A stretch of 64,000 bases of DNA, from contig NZ_JABFNN010000026.1 in the NCBI RefSeq assembly GCF_013090115.1, positions 1 through 64,000 of the forward strand, given 5' to 3'. Positions 61,801 to 64,000 of the stretch are shown here, one piece after another. The stretch's first letter is position 1. Every line of letters starts with the position of its first letter. Position numbers and translations under genes: made by a program. Origin of the DNA: Flagellimonas amphidinii. Its GTDB lineage: Bacteria > Bacteroidota > Bacteroidia > Flavobacteriales > Flavobacteriaceae. A model generated the notes under the pieces. The model saw only the letters and a program-made list of their open reading frames with translations, was not told where the DNA came from and searched no databases.

Positions 61801-64000
61801 TCACTGGAAACTCATTTGTTTACAGCATTCCCAATGATGGTTCTATTACTTCGGACACTACCTATCAATTTTTGATTACCGACAGCAGGGGATGTACCAA
61901 TGGAACGAATCTCATTACCATATCTCCGCCAGAAACAATTGCCGGCTCAGTAGTAGGAACGGACACCCAATGTGGGGACAATACAAGTGGTATTGTGGAA
62001 TTGATTCCGGATACTGCACAAGGTGTTCCACCGTATGAATTCAGTAATGATAATGGGGCTACATTTAGTACGCAAAATATATTCTCTGGATATGGTCCGG
62101 GAACCCATGGCGGTTTTATTGTAAGAGACAGCCGTGGTTGTGTGAGTCCAGCTTACAGTGTTACTATTGGTGCCAGTGTACCTTTAGATGCTACTGTGAC
62201 CCCGGTCGATGCTGTTTGTTCAGCAGGATCTGTAAATGGTTCCATTTCCACTACCATTAATAATGGTGTTGCCCCTTTTGATTATGTACTGTTGGATAGT
62301 GCGGGCAATTTGGTTGCCTCATCAATAGGAACGGGAAGTACCACGGTAAATTTCCCAAATCTTCCCGTAGGCAACTACACCATTGTTACTACAGATGCCC
62401 AAGGTTGTGAGGATAGAGATGATGTGGTTTTAGATCAGAATACGCTAGATTTGATTCCGTTGGATACACCACCTGTATTGTGTACAGATCCTTTTATTTC
62501 CTATCGTGTTCAAGCCACTGGAGGAACCGCACCCTATGAGTTCCGATTAGTGGGCGACCCAACATTTGTGCCAGCAAATGTAAATGGAGTTGATATCCAT
62601 GATTTTTCAGCTGTTGTGACTTTTGGAGTAACTTATTTTGTAGAAGTTAGAGATGCTTTAGGATGTATTTATATTGAAGAAATTGATCCAATAGTACCTC
62701 CAAGCCCAATAACGGTAACCGCTACTACTACAACAGCCTCTTGTAATGTTTCGGGAAGCGGAGCTATTGACTATGAGGTTTCAGGATTGCCTGCAAACCC
62801 TGCAAACTTTACAGTAACACTTCAAAATACAGATACTGGAGCGACGATTTCAGGGCCTACACCTTATACGAACGAACCTATTCCATTCAATGATAGCTTT
62901 ACAGGATTGGCACCAGCAAATTACCAAATCACCGTTACTGACGATGATACTGGTTGTAGTTCGAGTACTCTGGTGTTTATAGGGTTCAATTCTCCTTCCA
63001 TAACTATTGACAATTTCGTGGAGGCCACCTGTAATGCTGGAGCTTTGGTTACGGTTAGAGGTTTTGGCGGAACCGGACCGTACAATTATGCTTACGTTCC
63101 CAACGGTGCGGCTGCCCCAACAGTTTTTGCCGCGGCAACAACGTTTGAAATCCCTGGACCATATCCATCTGATTATGATTTCTATGTAGAGGATGCCAAT
63201 GGTTGTACAGCTTTAACGACGCTTACAGTCACCCAGGAAGCCGGAGTGCCCAATCCTACGATTGATGTGGTCAACCAGTGTACCGCAACAAGTGGCTATC
63301 AAATTGATGTCTTATCGCCGTTGACTACAGGTTCTGGACTTCCAGAGGAAACCTTCCTTTATGATATAGGAAGTGGATTTCAAACAGGTACCAACTTTAT
63401 TGTTCCTAATCCCGGTAGTTACGTAATTACAGTTAGGGATGGTAACGGATGTACTAATACGGTAACGGCAGATGTATTTGATTTCTTTGCCATTTCTGCC
63501 GATGCAACCTCATTCCCAACCTGTAATACAGGAGATGGTGTAATAACCGTTAATACCACAGGAGGTAGCGGTAATTTTGAATACCAACTTCGGGATGCGG
63601 GTACCTTGGCCAATATAGGTCCTGCACAAAGTTCAAATGTGTTCAATAGTGTTTTGCCAGGGGATTACAACATTTTAGTGACAGATTTGAGTTCCAATAC
63701 GGCACCATTATGTTCAGATGAAGCCATTGTAAATGTATCCACCGTTAACACTCCGGTAATCACAGCAACTCCAAGCACCCCTATAAGTTGCAATGGAGCC
63801 AACAACGGAACAATTGCTGTAGAACTACAGCCTGGAAGTGGAACGGATACGCCATTGAGTTATATATTATATGATGGTTCCAGTACCACTATTGTTACAG
63901 GACCGCAGGCGTTACCTATTTTTGATGGACTTGCTCCAAACACCTATCAGGTTGAGGTGGTTTCAGATAGAGGATGTACGGACCGTTCAGGCGATATTTT
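58866..64000 (+). CDS. Giant secreted repeat adhesin (SprB-like), 3' end outside the window
   Basis: An open frame from the ATG at 58866 to the window edge, at least 1711 residues. A Sec signal peptide (cleavage after VLA, about residue 27) precedes a Cys-rich N-terminal region and then many repeats of roughly 75-100 residues. Repeats share a GGTAPY-type opening, an F-x-x-L then GTYT stretch, and a V-x-D-x-x-GC ending, with paired Cys. This is the SprB-repeat pattern of surface adhesins in gliding flavobacteria, usually exported by the type IX system with a C-terminal type B sorting domain. The sorting domain cannot be seen. The -7 box is unclear. Confidence 0.85.
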   Translation, partial: MLPKKTRHLLYAVLLVFISIFCSTVLAKTEVNRVLTKIVSYVSDSHIEDNPIVVKAADSAKESEFTAAPSSMMFMTIIQGADEEVVCPNDGSTLAKFFLCGTSDIRTISLGQSGASYEWQQLDTNTCAPTVVDDCPTINGSCTWNTVGTGATFDLSTAGEFRVRVGSGQFFYFKSTLNPLDPQLIKEDIICGNPGRVEVTNVPAGYEYSLNSPAGPYQDDPFFDITAPGDYRVYVRLKNVSASACVFPSNILTIDDLDINVDVTANDILCSGDLGSIDVQVSGVPGFYTYRLIKNGITVDTFGPNASDTYTFANVSPGTYSIRVDTNHCSRTITTDINGDTIEIGNGISPLDVSATASDSFGCGAASVDVNLNISGGTAPYRFSVDGGSFTSTYVGLTTTGIASFGVTAAATYTILVQDDNGCERSAQVDVQDIPPPIFNITEEDANCGGANDGRVTVNVTNGFGYEIEFSIDNGATYQVSNVFSNLAPGTYDIVLQYEQDSFTCTTTPQTATIGTPSTISATATPDSVPTCINENGGQITISGVSGGTAPYEYSIGAGFGTNTVFTNLGVGTYTPLVRDANGCVQALPDVIFNALDRPTDLDFAISSLDCITTTASVELTVTGGTGPYAYEIIAPAASVVNNGVNDTFSGLGLGTYTFRVTDSEGCSYDENYAITDISSIGVQAQQTRVVTCVGDTDGEGRYLVDGFNTTYSYSIDGGTVFTGQNSSTIPLTGLAAGSYVISVTDEETNCTDTATLVIEEPSTAFAISGLDVTAMSCQNGNIGAVRVNTLGGWGGNRYTLTQPDASTRGPQNSSVFSNLSQDGLYQVSVTDANGCTVTDSFTLTSIDAPVLTLDNGASDFCYDNFTAATLVVNATLGAAPYQYRINGGTLGVSNSFSGLTPGTYTIEVVDANDCRDTVTATIEPQVIATATTIQELDCAGPPGQIQVTISNGYTSSGDYDIYEVSINGAPYTSDNNNITGNSFVYSIPNDGSITSDTTYQFLITDSRGCTNGTNLITISPPETIAGSVVGTDTQCGDNTSGIVELIPDTAQGVPPYEFSNDNGATFSTQNIFSGYGPGTHGGFIVRDSRGCVSPAYSVTIGASVPLDATVTPVDAVCSAGSVNGSISTTINNGVAPFDYVLLDSAGNLVASSIGTGSTTVNFPNLPVGNYTIVTTDAQGCEDRDDVVLDQNTLDLIPLDTPPVLCTDPFISYRVQATGGTAPYEFRLVGDPTFVPANVNGVDIHDFSAVVTFGVTYFVEVRDALGCIYIEEIDPIVPPSPITVTATTTTASCNVSGSGAIDYEVSGLPANPANFTVTLQNTDTGATISGPTPYTNEPIPFNDSFTGLAPANYQITVTDDDTGCSSSTLVFIGFNSPSITIDNFVEATCNAGALVTVRGFGGTGPYNYAYVPNGAAAPTVFAAATTFEIPGPYPSDYDFYVEDANGCTALTTLTVTQEAGVPNPTIDVVNQCTATSGYQIDVLSPLTTGSGLPEETFLYDIGSGFQTGTNFIVPNPGSYVITVRDGNGCTNTVTADVFDFFAISADATSFPTCNTGDGVITVNTTGGSGNFEYQLRDAGTLANIGPAQSSNVFNSVLPGDYNILVTDLSSNTAPLCSDEAIVNVSTVNTPVITATPSTPISCNGANNGTIAVELQPGSGTDTPLSYILYDGSSTTIVTGPQALPIFDGLAPNTYQVEVVSDRGCTDRSGDI

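Overview
The window is a gene-dense piece of a flavobacterial chromosome (Bacteroidota, family Flavobacteriaceae; the genus cannot be fixed from sequence alone). The evidence is a SusC/SusD pair, a gliding-motility lipoprotein GldI, a split methylmalonyl-CoA mutase, DUF families typical of flavobacteria, a large Cys-patterned repeat adhesin, many SPII lipoproteins, moderate-to-low GC, and promoters of the Bacteroidota type (TTG, 17-21 nt, TAnnTTTG) instead of sigma70 boxes. No rRNA, tRNA, CRISPR array, complete IS element or prophage was found, and no gene-free stretch exceeds about 200 bp.

Layout. 1-7 kb: a tyrosine recombinase, then purA, a Fur-type regulator, the (p)ppGpp enzyme SpoT, an M48 (Ste24-like) membrane protease and a TrmH-type RNA methyltransferase. 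7-15 kb: a lipoprotein, two amidohydrolase genes with partly degenerate active sites, a DUF3810 membrane peptidase-like protein, and the operon nrnA-like / gldI / cyclophilin-FKBP fusion. 16-26 kb: a PhoD-like phosphatase, ndk with a textbook flavobacterial promoter, the recF operon, a TPR membrane protein with ribH, then a small membrane protein, mutL, two rhomboid proteases and an EEP-family hydrolase. 26-32 kb: a minus-strand run parA-parB-DUF5683-dapB-lepB-wbqC-DUF6122. 32-40 kb: a propionate/branched-carbon block in which udk-ftsB-mutA-mutB runs leftward and a three-gene biotin-dependent acyl-CoA carboxylase operon runs rightward; together they would convert propionyl-CoA to succinyl-CoA.

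40-58 kb is the most interesting part. A GIY-YIG nuclease gene is bracketed by two inverted copies of a short repeat, followed by a Bcr/CflA-type exporter whose promoter abuts its start codon. Then comes an 11-kb minus-strand operon: SusC, SusD, a GHL10-family hydrolase, a GNAT acetyltransferase, an AmpG-like permease, NagZ, a methyltransferase and AnmK. Across a regulatory region lie a DeoR regulator, a NagB deaminase fused to a PIG-L deacetylase domain, a second DeoR paralogue and MurQ. Read together, this is a complete outer-membrane-to-cytoplasm route for capturing and recycling peptidoglycan glycans. In the fusion protein, the PIG-L domain could supply the deacetylase step normally done by NagA, which is absent here. 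Motifs sharing the core ATTTGC lie at the four divergent promoters and are candidate operators for the paired DeoR proteins.

The window ends (58.9-64 kb) inside one very large secreted repeat protein, at least 1711 residues, probably a surface adhesin exported by the type IX system. Its C-terminus is outside the window.
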